Part shown: positions 18,348 through 27,478 of the stretch, piece after piece
How positions within the stretch are numbered: the first letter of the stretch is position 1
Layout: each line of letters opens with the position of its first letter
Assembly: GCF_001897285.1 (NCBI RefSeq)
Contig: NZ_MKSM01000115.1
Coordinates: 1-40,562, forward strand
DNA: 40,562 nucleotides
Reading direction: 5' to 3'
Source of the DNA: Nitrobacter sp. 62-23
GTDB taxonomy: Bacteria > Pseudomonadota > Alphaproteobacteria > Rhizobiales > Xanthobacteraceae
Position numbers and translations under genes: made by a program
The notes under the pieces: generated by a model
What the model was told of the DNA's origin: nothing
The model's input: the letters and a program-made list of their open reading frames with translations, nothing else
Databases searched by the model: none

Positions 18348-20186
18348 ATGACAAAATTGGAATTTCCAGGATCGGCGCTCTCGACGGATCAGTGGACGCA
18401 AGTCAACCAGCTTGCGACGTCGCTCAGTCATGAACAGGCGATCTGGATCAGCGGCTATTTCGCCGGTTTGAGCCATAAGGCTCGCGCGGCCGCTATTGCT
18501 TCCGATGTCGCGGAGCTTGCGCCACCTTCACAAGGCAATCTCATCGCGGCGCCTGCGACGCGGCTGTTGACGGTTCTGTTCGCCAGCGAAACGGGAAACA
18601 GCAAGGCTCTGGCCCAGACTCTCGTCGACAAGGCCGCGGCCAAGGGCATCGAGGCCCGCCTCGCCGATATGGCGGACTACAAGACGCGCGGTCTCAAGGA
18701 CGAGCAGGACATGCTTGTCATCACCAGCACCCATGGCGAGGGCGACGCGCCGCAGACGGCCGTCGGCTTCTTCGAATTCCTGGAAAGCCGCAAGGCGCCG
18801 AAGTTACCGCAGTTGCGCTACGCAGTGCTGGCGCTGGGCGATTCCACCTACGAAAAATATTGCGAGGCAGGTAAGCGGGTCGACCGGCGGCTGGAAGAAC
18901 TGGGCGCGCAGCGTCTCGCCGACCGCGTCGACTGCGACGTCGACTATGAGGAGGCTGCGGAAGCGTGGATTGCGGCCGTGGTCACCAGCCTCGCGCCATC
19001 GGCGCAAACCGCGCAATCTGCGCCGGCATCGGCGGCCGCGGCGCAGAGCCGTGAACCGGCGGCGGCGACATTCGACAAGAAGCATCCGTTTCAAGCCGCG
19101 GTCATCGACAACATCGTGCTGACCGGGCGCGGGTCGACCAAGGAAACCCGCCATATAGAACTGTCGCTTGCTGACTCCGGACTGACCTACCAGCCGGGCG
19201 ACGCGCTCGGCATCGTGCCGCGCAACGACCCGGCGCTGGTCGAGGCTGTGCTGGAGAAGCTGTCGCTGCCGGCCGATGCCCCGCTGACGGTGAAGCAGAC
19301 GATGACTAGCCTGGGGGAGGCGTTGAGCGCGACCTTCGAGATCACGGCGCTGACGCCGCGCTTTCTCGATCATTGGGCCGACATCACGGGCGCAGCCGAG
19401 CTTCAGGCGTTGCGTGCGCCCGATCAGAAGGAGGCTCGCGCAGCGTTCCAGCACAGCCACCACATTCTTGATGTCGTCAGCCGCTTTCCGGCGTCGGGCA
19501 TCGATGCCGCGCAGTTCGTCGCCGGCCTTCGGCCGTTGCAGCCGCGGCTCTATTCGATCTCCTCCAGCCTTGCCGCGGCACCGGACGAAGTGCACCTCAC
19601 CGTCAGCACCGTGCGCTACATGATGCACGACCTGCCGCGCGCCGGCGTCGCCTCCGGCTATCTCGCCGCGCGCACCGAGGCGGACGCCACGATTCCGGTC
19701 TACATCCAGTCCAACGATCACTTTCATTTGCCGGATGACGATGTGCCGATCCTGATGATCGGCGCCGGCACCGGCGTCGCGCCCTACCGCGCCTTCATGC
19801 AGGAACGCGAGGCGCGGGGTGCATCCGGCCGCTCCTGGCTGTTTTTCGGCGAGCGCAATTTCCGCAGCGACTTCCTCTATCAGGTGGAGTGGCAGGAACT
19901 GGTCAAGAACGGCGTGCTGAGCCGGCTCGATCTCGCCTTCTCGCGCGATGCCGCGCCGAAGACCTATGTGCAGGATCGCCTGCGCCGCCAGGGCCGCGAC
20001 GTCTATGCGTGGCTGGAGGAGGGCGCGTATATTTACGTCTGCGGCGACAGCGCGCACATGGCGCCGGATGTCCATGCGGCGCTTACCGATATCGTGGCCG
20101 AGCACGGCAGCCTCGATCGCGACGAGGCGGTCGCCTATCTCTCGGCGCTGCAGCGCGATCGCCGTTATCGGCTTGACGTGTATTGA
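18348..20186 (+). CDS. cysJ: Sulfite reductase [NADPH] flavoprotein alpha-component
   Basis: 612 residues from the ATG at 18348. Domain order: flavodoxin-like FMN domain (FASETGNS, 78-85), a low-complexity Ala/Gln linker (about 220-240), FAD domain with RLYSISSS (400-407), NADPH domain with GAGTGVAPYRAF (472-483), and the C-terminal aromatic DVY. It passes electrons from NADPH through FAD and FMN to the CysI hemoprotein for reduction of sulfite to sulfide. cysI starts 10 bp downstream. The first 70 residues form a helical extension upstream of the FMN domain. Confidence 0.93.
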   Translation: MTKLEFPGSALSTDQWTQVNQLATSLSHEQAIWISGYFAGLSHKARAAAIASDVAELAPPSQGNLIAAPATRLLTVLFASETGNSKALAQTLVDKAAAKGIEARLADMADYKTRGLKDEQDMLVITSTHGEGDAPQTAVGFFEFLESRKAPKLPQLRYAVLALGDSTYEKYCEAGKRVDRRLEELGAQRLADRVDCDVDYEEAAEAWIAAVVTSLAPSAQTAQSAPASAAAAQSREPAAATFDKKHPFQAAVIDNIVLTGRGSTKETRHIELSLADSGLTYQPGDALGIVPRNDPALVEAVLEKLSLPADAPLTVKQTMTSLGEALSATFEITALTPRFLDHWADITGAAELQALRAPDQKEARAAFQHSHHILDVVSRFPASGIDAAQFVAGLRPLQPRLYSISSSLAAAPDEVHLTVSTVRYMMHDLPRAGVASGYLAARTEADATIPVYIQSNDHFHLPDDDVPILMIGAGTGVAPYRAFMQEREARGASGRSWLFFGERNFRSDFLYQVEWQELVKNGVLSRLDLAFSRDAAPKTYVQDRLRRQGRDVYAWLEEGAYIYVCGDSAHMAPDVHAALTDIVAEHGSLDRDEAVAYLSALQRDRRYRLDVY

Positions 20187-20196
20187 GGCCAGTTTG

Positions 20197-21927
20197 ATGG
20201 ATGTGAAGGCTGAGCCCGATCGCAGCCGCGACGTTTCCCAACCCCTCGACAAACTCGGGCCGGATGAAACGCTGAAGGCCAACAGCGACTATCTGCGCGG
20301 CACGATCAAGCAGAGCTTGGCCGACGAGATCACGTCGGCGGTGGCGGCGAGCGACGCCAAGCTGATGAAGTTCTTCGGCATCTATCAGCAGGATGACCGC
20401 GACATCCGCGACGAGCGTCGGCGCCAGAAATTGGAAGCGGCGTTCTCATTCATGGCGCGCGTGCGGCTGCCGGGCGGCGTCTGCAGTCCCGGCCAGTGGC
20501 TGAAGCTTGACGATCTGGCGCGCAACTACGGGGGCGACACGCTGCGGCTGACCACGCGTCAGACGTTCCAGTTTCACCGTGTCATGAAGCACAACCTGCG
20601 CAGCCTGCTTCAGGGACTGCGCGACGTGCTGCTCGACACCAAGGCCGCCTGCGGCGACGACACCCGTGGCGTGATGTGCACGGTCAATCCCGATCTGTCG
20701 AAACTGCACGCCGAGGTTTATGCGCTTGCCAAGCGCGCGAGCGATCACGCCGTCCATCGAACGGGAGCCTACAAGGAAATCTGGTACGGCGCCGAGCGTG
20801 AGGAGACGGATGGTCCCGAGGAGCCGTTCTACGGCCGCACCTACATGCCGCGGAAGTTCAAGATCGGCTTCGCGATACCGCCGAGCAACGACATCGACGT
20901 CTACGGCCAGGATCTCGGCTTCATCGCCATCGCGCGTCGCGGCAAGCTGAAAGGCTTCAACGTCGCCATCGGCGGCGGCCTTGGCCGCACCGATCAGTCG
21001 CCCAAGACCTATCCGCGCCTGGCCAGCGTCATCGGCTACATCGACGCCGACAAGCTGTTTCCGACCATCGATGCGGTGATGTCGGTGCAGCGCGACTACG
21101 GTGATCGGCTCGACCGGCTGCACGCCCGCTTCAAGTATACCATCGACGAAAAGGGACTCGACTGGATCAAGGCGGAGACCGAGCGCCGGCTCGGCTTCGC
21201 GCTCAAGCCTGCGGAGCCCTACACCTTCACCTCGAACGGCGATCCGCTCGGCTGGGTCAAGGGCGAGGACGGCCGCGAGCATTGCATCCTGTTCATCCAG
21301 AACGGCCGCATCATCAACACACCGGACTTTCCGATGATGGACGGCTTGCGCGCCATTGCGCAGGTCCACAAGGGCATGTTCCGCGTCACGCCGAACCAGA
21401 ACCTGATCATTGCCGACATCGCTTCCGAGGACCGGCCGGCGATTGAAGCGCTGATGAAGCAATACGGTCTCGACCAGTTCGAGACCCGCAGCGGCTTGCG
21501 CCTCAACTCGATGGCTTGCGTTGCGCTTCCGACCTGCGGTCTGGCGATGGCCGAAAGCGAGCGCTATCTGCCCGATCTCGTCACCAGGATCGAGGCCATT
21601 CTTAATACCCACGGGCTCAAGGATGACCCCATTACCATTCGCATGACCGGCTGCCCGAACGGTTGCGCGCGACCCTACATCGCCGAGATCGGCCTGACTG
21701 GCCGCGCTCCTGGCAAGTACAATCTTTATCTCGGCGGCGGCTTCCACGGCGAGCGCCTCAACAAGATGTATCTGGAGAATGTCGGCGAGCCCGCGATCCT
21801 GGAAGCGCTGGACAAGACGCTCGGCCACTATGCCCGCGAGCGCAAGCCGGGCGAACATTTCGGCGACTTTGCCATTCGCGCCGGTTATGTCGCGGAGGTC
21901 AAGGAAGGGCGGTTCTTCAACGACTAA
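20197..21927 (+). CDS. cysI: Sulfite reductase [NADPH] hemoprotein beta-component
   Basis: 576 residues, usual CysI length. It has two sulfite/nitrite reductase ferredoxin-like halves. The four cysteines that hold the 4Fe-4S cluster and siroheme are C441 and C447 (CVALPTCG) and C486 and C490 (TGCPNGC). Basic substrate residues appear in TTRQTFQFH. It receives electrons from CysJ and reduces sulfite to sulfide, which feeds cysteine and methionine synthesis. The start ATG 20197 lies 10 bp after cysJ. NADPH as donor is supported by the CysJ neighbour. Confidence 0.95.
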   Translation: MDVKAEPDRSRDVSQPLDKLGPDETLKANSDYLRGTIKQSLADEITSAVAASDAKLMKFFGIYQQDDRDIRDERRRQKLEAAFSFMARVRLPGGVCSPGQWLKLDDLARNYGGDTLRLTTRQTFQFHRVMKHNLRSLLQGLRDVLLDTKAACGDDTRGVMCTVNPDLSKLHAEVYALAKRASDHAVHRTGAYKEIWYGAEREETDGPEEPFYGRTYMPRKFKIGFAIPPSNDIDVYGQDLGFIAIARRGKLKGFNVAIGGGLGRTDQSPKTYPRLASVIGYIDADKLFPTIDAVMSVQRDYGDRLDRLHARFKYTIDEKGLDWIKAETERRLGFALKPAEPYTFTSNGDPLGWVKGEDGREHCILFIQNGRIINTPDFPMMDGLRAIAQVHKGMFRVTPNQNLIIADIASEDRPAIEALMKQYGLDQFETRSGLRLNSMACVALPTCGLAMAESERYLPDLVTRIEAILNTHGLKDDPITIRMTGCPNGCARPYIAEIGLTGRAPGKYNLYLGGGFHGERLNKMYLENVGEPAILEALDKTLGHYARERKPGEHFGDFAIRAGYVAEVKEGRFFND

Positions 21928-21971
21928 TGGCGCCGCCGGCCCATTTATATTTCGGCTGAAGCTCTTTAAAT

Positions 21972-22010
21972 ATGTCGCGATCGGCTGGTCGCGACATCCC
22001 GGACGGGATG
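21972..22010 (+). promoter_or_regulatory. Two overlapping hairpins in the metB leader
   Basis: ATGTCGCGA (21972-21980) pairs with TCGCGACAT (21989-21997). CATCCC (21995-22000) also pairs with GGGATG (22005-22010). The two stems share CAT and cannot both form fully. The 9-bp palindrome could equally be a DNA operator. Confidence 0.45.
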
Positions 22011-22047
22011 TGCGCTCGCCGCATTTCATCGAAAGTCCACGAACATC

Positions 22048-23232
22048 ATGCCCGAATCTACGAACCTGAAAACGGTCGCGGCCGCAAACGGCATCGCGAC
22101 CGAAGATGCCTTCGGAGCGGTGACGCCGCCGCTCTGCCTGTCGAGCACTTTCATCTGGCCCGGCTTCGGGCGCAGCGGCCCGCACGAATATACCCGTACC
22201 AGCAACCCCACCCGGACGTTGCTGGCCGACACTCTCGCCAAGCTCGAAGGCGGCGCCGGCGCGGTGGTGGTGTCCTCGGGTTTGGCCGCGATCGATCTTG
22301 TGCTGTCGCAACTGTCGCGCGATGAGGTCGTGATTGCGCCGCATGACTGTTACGGCGGCACTCAACGCCTGCTGGTGAACCGCCGCGACCGCGGCCACTT
22401 CAAGGTAGTTTTTGTCGATCAGAACGATACGGCGGCGCTGACGGCCGCCTTGCAGGACAGGCCCAGGCTCGTCCTGATCGAAACTCCGAGCAATCCTCTG
22501 ATGCGCATCGTCGACATCCGGGCGATTGTCGCGCAGGCCGGAGCGGTTGGCGCCAAAGTCGCCGTCGACAATACGTTTCTGTCGCCCGCTCTGCAGCGCC
22601 CCATAGCGCTCGGGGCGGATTTTGTCATTCACTCGACGACGAAATATCTCAACGGCCACTCGGATATGGTCGGCGGCGCCGTGATCGCGGCCGATGCCGC
22701 TGATGCCGAGGCGCTGGCGACCTGGGCCAATATCGTCGGCACGACGGGGGCGCCGTTCGATTCGTATCTGGCGCTTCGCGGCATCCGCACGCTGTTTCCG
22801 CGCATGGAATGGCAGCAGCGCAATGCGCAGGCGGTCGCCGAGTTTCTTGTGAAGCATCCGCTTGTCGCCGCGTGTCACTATCCGGGATTGCCCACGCATC
22901 CGGGCCATGCCGTCGCCAAGGCCCAGCAATCCGGCTTTGGCGCGATGCTGAGTTTCGAACTGAAAGGAAGCGACCTGGAAGCCGCCAGTTTCGTCGAGGC
23001 CGTGAAGCTTTTCAGTCTCGCGGAGTCGCTCGGCGGCACCGAGAGCCTGGTGGCTCATCCCGCGACGATGACCCATGCCAGCATGTCGGAGGAAGCGCGT
23101 AGCGCCGCCGGCATAACCAGCGGTCTTATCCGGCTTTCAATCGGCCTGGAGGACGCCGCCGACCTGATCGCCGATTTGGACCAGGCTCTTGCCAGGATCA
23201 ATGCATCGGCTCGTTCAAAAGCGACCGCCTGA
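22048..23232 (+). CDS. metB: Cystathionine gamma-synthase-type PLP enzyme
   Basis: 394 residues, Cys/Met-metabolism PLP family. PLP lysine K199 in IHSTTKYLNGHSD; PLP contacts in YTRTSNPT and SSGLAAI; ETPSNPLMRIVDI and DNTFLSPALQRPI are conserved. The C-terminal SLGGTESL and HASM.EE.R motifs fit gamma-synthase or gamma-lyase. With metX in the same window, O-acetylhomoserine plus cysteine to cystathionine is likely. Cystathionine beta-lyase or direct sulfhydrylation cannot be excluded. It sits 120 bp downstream of cysI with its own leader. Confidence 0.85.
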   Translation: MPESTNLKTVAAANGIATEDAFGAVTPPLCLSSTFIWPGFGRSGPHEYTRTSNPTRTLLADTLAKLEGGAGAVVVSSGLAAIDLVLSQLSRDEVVIAPHDCYGGTQRLLVNRRDRGHFKVVFVDQNDTAALTAALQDRPRLVLIETPSNPLMRIVDIRAIVAQAGAVGAKVAVDNTFLSPALQRPIALGADFVIHSTTKYLNGHSDMVGGAVIAADAADAEALATWANIVGTTGAPFDSYLALRGIRTLFPRMEWQQRNAQAVAEFLVKHPLVAACHYPGLPTHPGHAVAKAQQSGFGAMLSFELKGSDLEAASFVEAVKLFSLAESLGGTESLVAHPATMTHASMSEEARSAAGITSGLIRLSIGLEDAADLIADLDQALARINASARSKATA

Positions 23233-23276
23233 ACGGTCACGGGTAGACACCCGCAGGGCAAAGATCCGCTTGTTAT

Positions 23277-23305
23277 AAAAAACGCGGAGCCGATAGGCTC
23301 CGCGT
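23277..23305 (-). terminator. Intrinsic terminator for the BA14K-like gene
   Basis: Perfect 10-bp stem ACGCGGAGCC (23282-23291)/GGCTCCGCGT (23296-23305), loop GATA, with six A on the left (23277-23282) that read as six U on the minus-strand transcript. It also lies in the 3' region of metB. Confidence 0.85.
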
Positions 23306-23354
23306 CAACAGCTCGGATATGTCGGCACGACCGTGCGCCGAAAAATTCTGTCGC

Positions 23355-23735
23355 CTACGGACAGGGATGACGATAGCCGTCCAAGCCGAGATACGTTCCG
23401 GATGCCGGATCGTAGGAGCGGAAACGCTGCGCGCAATAGGCCGCGTTCTGTTGTGCGGCCGCGTTGGCCTGACCGGCAGCGATAGCGCCGCCGATAATGG
23501 CGCCTGCAGCCAGGCCGCCGATCAACGCCCCGGCGCCGCCGCCCCCGCCATGATAGTGGCGATGATGGTGGTGATGACCATAATGATGGCCATAATACTG
23601 AACAGCCTCGATCGAGGATGGAGCCGCGTTGCTTATATTGGACTGGCCCATGAGCGGTGCTGATGTCGCCGGCACGGAAAAGGCAAACGCTACGGAACCG
23701 GCGAGCAATGCCGGTAACATGATCTTCGATCGCAT
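23355..23735 (-). CDS. Exported BA14K-like small protein
   Basis: 126 residues from the ATG at 23735, preceded by GAGGAGATT. Signal peptide about residues 1-27 (LLAGSVAFAFSVPATSA). A His/Gly/Tyr-rich stretch (YYGHHYGHHHHHRHYHGGGG) leads to a Gly/Ala-rich hydrophobic segment (ALIGGLAAGAIIGGAIAAG). The conserved end AYCAQRFRSYDPASGTYLG and HPCP is the BA14K signature. These rhizobial/Brucella proteins are exported or membrane-associated and of unclear function; Brucella BA14K is immunoreactive and lectin-like. The gene is monocistronic with its own terminator. Confidence 0.88.
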   Translation of the reverse strand: MRSKIMLPALLAGSVAFAFSVPATSAPLMGQSNISNAAPSSIEAVQYYGHHYGHHHHHRHYHGGGGGAGALIGGLAAGAIIGGAIAAGQANAAAQQNAAYCAQRFRSYDPASGTYLGLDGYRHPCP

Positions 23736-23947
23736 GATCAATCTCCTCAATGGCAGGTATCGGGACGGTGGGATATTTGGTCAAGACGTCGTGATTGGCG
23801 AGGCGTCAGATTGACGCGAGCGGGTGGAATGGCACGGGTTAAGGATGAATGGACTGGCGTGAAGACATGCGTCAAACCAGAAAGATAAAGTCTCTCGCCT
23901 GATTACGTCAGAGGCGGGAAGGTTGGCGGGAAGGTTCCTCCGACGAG

Positions 23948-25057
23948 CTACACCACGACGCTCAGCCGCTTCGCGGCGCGGGTGATGCCAGTGTAGAGCC
24001 ATCGTGCGCGGCTGTCCTGAAACGCGAAACTTTCGTCGAACAGCACCACGTCGTCCCATTGCGAGCCCTGCGACTTGTGCACCGTCAGGACATAGCCGTA
24101 GTCGAACTCGTCGTAGGGCTTGCGCTGCTCCCACGGAATATCCTCGATGCCGCCGGCGAAGCAGTCCTGCCGCACCGAGACTTTCGTCACCTTGTGCGCG
24201 AATTCTTCATCAGGGGACAGCCGCATCGTGATGATTTTCGATTTCGAGGCCGCGCGCGACTTCACGCGCCACAAGCCGCCGTTGAACAGCGCCTTTTTGC
24301 GGTTGTTGCGCAGGCAGACCAGCTTGTCTCCGGCCACCGGCAGCGGGTCCTCGATATTCTGCCGCTGCCGCATCCGCATGTTGTAGGAGCGGCGGGTGTT
24401 GTTGCGGCCGACCAGCACCTGGTCGGCGTTCATCACGCGTGCGGGATCCAACTCGCCGCGCGCCACGACTTCGCTTTCGCCGTAGCGGCCGATGTCAAGC
24501 TCGCGGCCGTCGCGAACGTCCATCGACATGCGCACGATCGGGTCGTCCTGGGCCTGCCGGTGAACCTCCGTCAGCATCGCGTCCGGATCGGCGCTGGTGA
24601 AGAAGCCGCCGCCCTGGATCGGCGGCAACTGTGCGGGATCTCCCAGCACCAGCAACGGGCAGTCGAACGACATCAGGTCGCGACCGAGTTCGGCGTCGAC
24701 CATGGAACACTCATCGATCACGATGAGCTTGGCCTTGGAGGCGGGCGCATCGTCCCACAACTCGAAACTCGGTTGCTCCTCGCCGGATTCGCGGGCGCGA
24801 TAGATCAGCGAGTGAATCGTCGACGCGCCGTCGCAGCCCTTGTTGCGCATCACCAGCGCGGCCTTGCCGGTGAAGGCCGCGAACTTGACCTCGCCGTCGA
24901 CGCCGTCGGCGATATGGCGCGCCAGCGTGGTCTTGCCGGTGCCGGCATAGCCGAACAAGCGGAACACCTGTGGCGTGCTACCTTTACCGGGTTTGGCTTT
25001 CAGCCAGTCGGCGACGGCTTTAAGCGCTGTGTCCTGATGCGGCGAAAAGGAGGTCAT
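23948..25057 (-). CDS. RecD-like / SF1B ATP-dependent helicase
   Basis: 369 residues. Helicase motif I is GYAGTGKT (36-43), motif II IDECSM (114-119), motif III GDPAQLPP (139-146), motif V VLTVHKSQGSQW (about 330) and motif VI YTGITRA (about 357). These are the motifs of the RecD/Dda (UvrD_C_2) group of 5'-3' helicases. It is shorter than RecD or RecD2 and lacks their N-terminal domains, so it is not RecBCD RecD. The role in DNA repair or replication restart is inference. It ends in VVV just after motif VI, so the C-terminus is minimal. Confidence 0.9.
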   Translation of the reverse strand: MTSFSPHQDTALKAVADWLKAKPGKGSTPQVFRLFGYAGTGKTTLARHIADGVDGEVKFAAFTGKAALVMRNKGCDGASTIHSLIYRARESGEEQPSFELWDDAPASKAKLIVIDECSMVDAELGRDLMSFDCPLLVLGDPAQLPPIQGGGFFTSADPDAMLTEVHRQAQDDPIVRMSMDVRDGRELDIGRYGESEVVARGELDPARVMNADQVLVGRNNTRRSYNMRMRQRQNIEDPLPVAGDKLVCLRNNRKKALFNGGLWRVKSRAASKSKIITMRLSPDEEFAHKVTKVSVRQDCFAGGIEDIPWEQRKPYDEFDYGYVLTVHKSQGSQWDDVVLFDESFAFQDSRARWLYTGITRAAKRLSVVV

Positions 25058-25156
25058 GGGTCCAGACGGATGACGGAGCCTGCGCCGCGACGCCGCGACT
25101 CGTTTTATGAAAGCTGAATAGCGTGGACGAGCTGATCCGACCAGTCAACCGGGCGA

Positions 25157-25525
25157 TTAAGAGCTTCGCTTTATATCGCGTGGAGGATGGAGTTCGTATA
25201 TCCCCCGAGCTGCTTTTACATTGATCGTTGAGTACAGAGGACGGACATCAACCAACTCCCACGCCAGCCACCCGTCCTCGAAATAACTGCTGCAAGCTGC
25301 GGCCATGTCTTCTGGTACAAACGGGCGAACTGTAGCAACGCGCACTATGGCAACAACGCGACCTTCATCATCTTCATCGCCTTCATTTCGAAGAAACCTG
25401 TTATTCTCGACGATCAACAGATCTTCATCAGCACGCAGACTGGGCTTCCAGCGCCGCACTTCCAGCGTCTTCTCGCCAGATGCGATTTGAGTGCCGCTTG
25501 GTTTTACAAGCGATAGTGCTTTCAT
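25157..25525 (-). CDS. ASCH domain protein
   Basis: 122 residues from the ATG at 25525, with GAGAG about 8 nt upstream. The N-terminal LSLVKPSGTQIASGEKTLEVRRW is the ASCH motif (P-x-x-x-x-I-x-x-G-x-K-T-x-E-x-R-x-W) that places it in the PUA-like fold, probably binding RNA or modified nucleotides. Base composition is visibly lower in G+C than neighbours, and it stands alone between a helicase and the flagellar cluster, so recent acquisition is possible. Substrate unknown. The open frame extends to 25675 without similarity. Confidence 0.8.
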   Translation of the reverse strand: MKALSLVKPSGTQIASGEKTLEVRRWKPSLRADEDLLIVENNRFLRNEGDEDDEGRVVAIVRVATVRPFVPEDMAAACSSYFEDGWLAWELVDVRPLYSTINVKAARGIYELHPPRDIKRSS

Positions 25526-25693
25526 AAATTTCAATCTCTCGCCCGGCATATTTAAAGACAACGACAAATCACTGACGGCCGCATAGCACCGATTTGACGT
25601 AGCAAGAAAGCGCTGATTCAAGGCTTCCTTTTGACGCAGGCTTATTCTTTTACGTGTGACTCTCGTTTGCCGCACCGAAAGCGGGAAGGGCGC

Positions 25694-27073
25694 TCAGGTC
25701 GTCGGAACGAAGGCGCGATGATCACCGTTGCCGGGAGGCGTGATCGGGATCCCGCCGTCGGCGTATTCGTTGAGCTTGTTGCGCAGCGTCCGGATCGAGA
25801 TGCCGAGAATGTTCGCGGCGTGGGTCCGGTTGCCGAGGCAATGTTTCAGCGTTTCGAGAATCAGGTCGCGTTCGACGTCGGCCACGGTGCGGCCGACCAG
25901 CGCCCGCGTCACCTGCTCGGCGGCGAGCGTGGCATGGGCGACGGCGGGCGCGGTCTTCGCCAGGTCGAGACGGTCGCCGTCGGGCGTCAAAATCGCGTCG
26001 GCGCCGATCTCGTCGTCGCTCGTCATCAAGACCGCGCGGTGAATGGTGTTCTCCAGCTCGCGGACATTGCCTTGCCAGCGGTTCGTCGTCAGCACGCGCC
26101 GCGCGTCGGCCGACAGCGAACGCACCGGCAGGCCGTTGGCTTCGGCATATTTCTTTGCGAAATGCTGCGCCAGTTCGAGAATGTCGGCGGGACGCTCGCG
26201 CAGCGGCGGGATCTTCAGGTTCACGACGTTGAGACGGAACAGCAGGTCCTCACGGAAGGTCCCCTCGCGCACGGCCTCCGCAAGGTTGCGGTTCGATGTG
26301 GCAATGATGCGGATGTCGACCGGCACCGGCCGCGTGCCGCCGACGCGATCGATCACGCGCTCCTGGATGGCGCGCAGCAACTTGGATTGCAGCCGAACGT
26401 CCATCTCGGAAATTTCATCGAGCAGCAGCGTGCCCCCGGTGGCCTCCTCGAATTTGCCGATGCGGCGCGCGACCGCGCCGGTGAACGCGCCCTTCTCATG
26501 ACCGAACAGTTCGGATTCCAGAAGATGCTCCGGGATCGCCGCGCAATTGATCGAGATGAACGGCCGCTTGGCGCGGTTGGAACGGGTGTGGACATACCGC
26601 GCCAGCACTTCCTTGCCGGTGCCGGATTCGCCGGTGATCATGATCGAGGCGTCGGAGCCGGCGATCTGCTGCGCCAGCTTGATGACCCGGGCCATTGCCT
26701 CGTCGCGGTAAATGAGATCGCGGGAATCGTTCGCCACGGCGGCGAGCACCGCGGCGATCAGTTCCGGATCTGGCGGCAGCGGGATGTATTCCTTGGCGCC
26801 TGCATGGATCGCGGCGACAGCGGCTCGCGCGTCGCTGGTGATGCCGCAGGCGACGATCGGCACGTGAATGTGTTCCGCCTCGAGCCGCATGACGAGAGCG
26901 CGGATGTCGAGATCGACATCGACCAGAAGGAGATCGGCGCCCTTGCCGCCGCGAAGCACGGCCATGGCCTGTTCGTTGCCGTCGGCGTGGGTGACGGAGG
27001 CGCCATTGTCCATCGCGATCTTGGTGGCGGTCGTGAGCTGGCCCTTCAGTGTGCCAACGATGAGAAGCCGCAT
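25694..27073 (-). CDS. flbD: Sigma-54-dependent flagellar regulator FlbD
   Basis: 459 residues. A degenerate receiver domain (1-115) has D52 but lacks the acidic pair near the N-terminus and the K-P motif. The AAA+ domain has GESGTGKE (148-155), the sigma-54 contact loop GAFTGA (195-200) and LLLDE (216-220); a C-terminal Fis-type HTH is at about 400-435. In Caulobacter FlbD activates late and represses early flagellar promoters under control of FliX. It is last in the fliF-G-H-N-flbD operon, with AGGAGC before the ATG at 27073. No fliX is in the window. Confidence 0.94.
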   Translation of the reverse strand: MRLLIVGTLKGQLTTATKIAMDNGASVTHADGNEQAMAVLRGGKGADLLLVDVDLDIRALVMRLEAEHIHVPIVACGITSDARAAVAAIHAGAKEYIPLPPDPELIAAVLAAVANDSRDLIYRDEAMARVIKLAQQIAGSDASIMITGESGTGKEVLARYVHTRSNRAKRPFISINCAAIPEHLLESELFGHEKGAFTGAVARRIGKFEEATGGTLLLDEISEMDVRLQSKLLRAIQERVIDRVGGTRPVPVDIRIIATSNRNLAEAVREGTFREDLLFRLNVVNLKIPPLRERPADILELAQHFAKKYAEANGLPVRSLSADARRVLTTNRWQGNVRELENTIHRAVLMTSDDEIGADAILTPDGDRLDLAKTAPAVAHATLAAEQVTRALVGRTVADVERDLILETLKHCLGNRTHAANILGISIRTLRNKLNEYADGGIPITPPGNGDHRAFVPTT

Positions 27074-27111
27074 GATCTGCTCCTGTTATGTGTCCCGGCT
27101 CGCGGCGGGCG

Positions 27112-27462
27112 TCAGGCTTTGTCGGCCTTGATGATTTCGGTCATGGTCACGCCGAGCTTGTCCTCCACGAGAACGACCTCGCCGCGCGCCACCAGCCTGT
27201 TGTTGACGTAGATGTCGATGGCCTCGCCGACACGCCGGTCGAGTTCCAGAACGCTGCCGGGCCCAAGTTTGAGAAGCGCGCCGACGTCCATCCTTGAGCG
27301 GCCGAGCACGGCGGACACCTGGACAGGAACGTCGAACACCGCCTCGAGATCGGAGGCGACCCGCGAAACCTGCTCATCCTCGCTGTATCCGACATCATCA
27401 TCCGCCGGCGCATCGGCGGCATTGAGGTCGGGAAGCGGCACCTGGGTGTCGTTATCGCTCAT
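27112..27462 (-). CDS. fliN: Flagellar motor switch protein FliN
   Basis: 116 residues from the ATG at 27462. An acidic N-terminal tail of about 35 residues leads to the SpoA/FliN domain: FDVPVQVSAVLGRSRMDVGALL, LGPGSVLELDR, GEAIDIYVNNRLVARGEVVLVE. FliN forms the bottom of the C-ring and binds FliH at the export gate, in the cytoplasm at the flagellar base. It lies 16 bp after fliH. Confidence 0.94.
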   Translation of the reverse strand: MSDNDTQVPLPDLNAADAPADDDVGYSEDEQVSRVASDLEAVFDVPVQVSAVLGRSRMDVGALLKLGPGSVLELDRRVGEAIDIYVNNRLVARGEVVLVEDKLGVTMTEIIKADKA

Positions 27463-27478
27463 TGTTCGTCCCCATGCC

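Noticed and set aside
20446-23076. 876-codon minus-strand open frame under cysI and metB
   Set aside because: It lies opposite two clear enzymes with catalytic motifs; Arg/His/Gln-rich translation typical of antisense frames in GC-rich genomes.
24059-25117. Long open frame opposite the RecD-like helicase gene
   Set aside because: Shadow frame of high-GC DNA; the minus strand has all SF1 helicase motifs and the plus-strand translation has none.
25157-25675. ASCH protein starting at 25675
   Set aside because: The first 50 residues have no similarity; ATG 25525 has a ribosome site and begins at the conserved domain.
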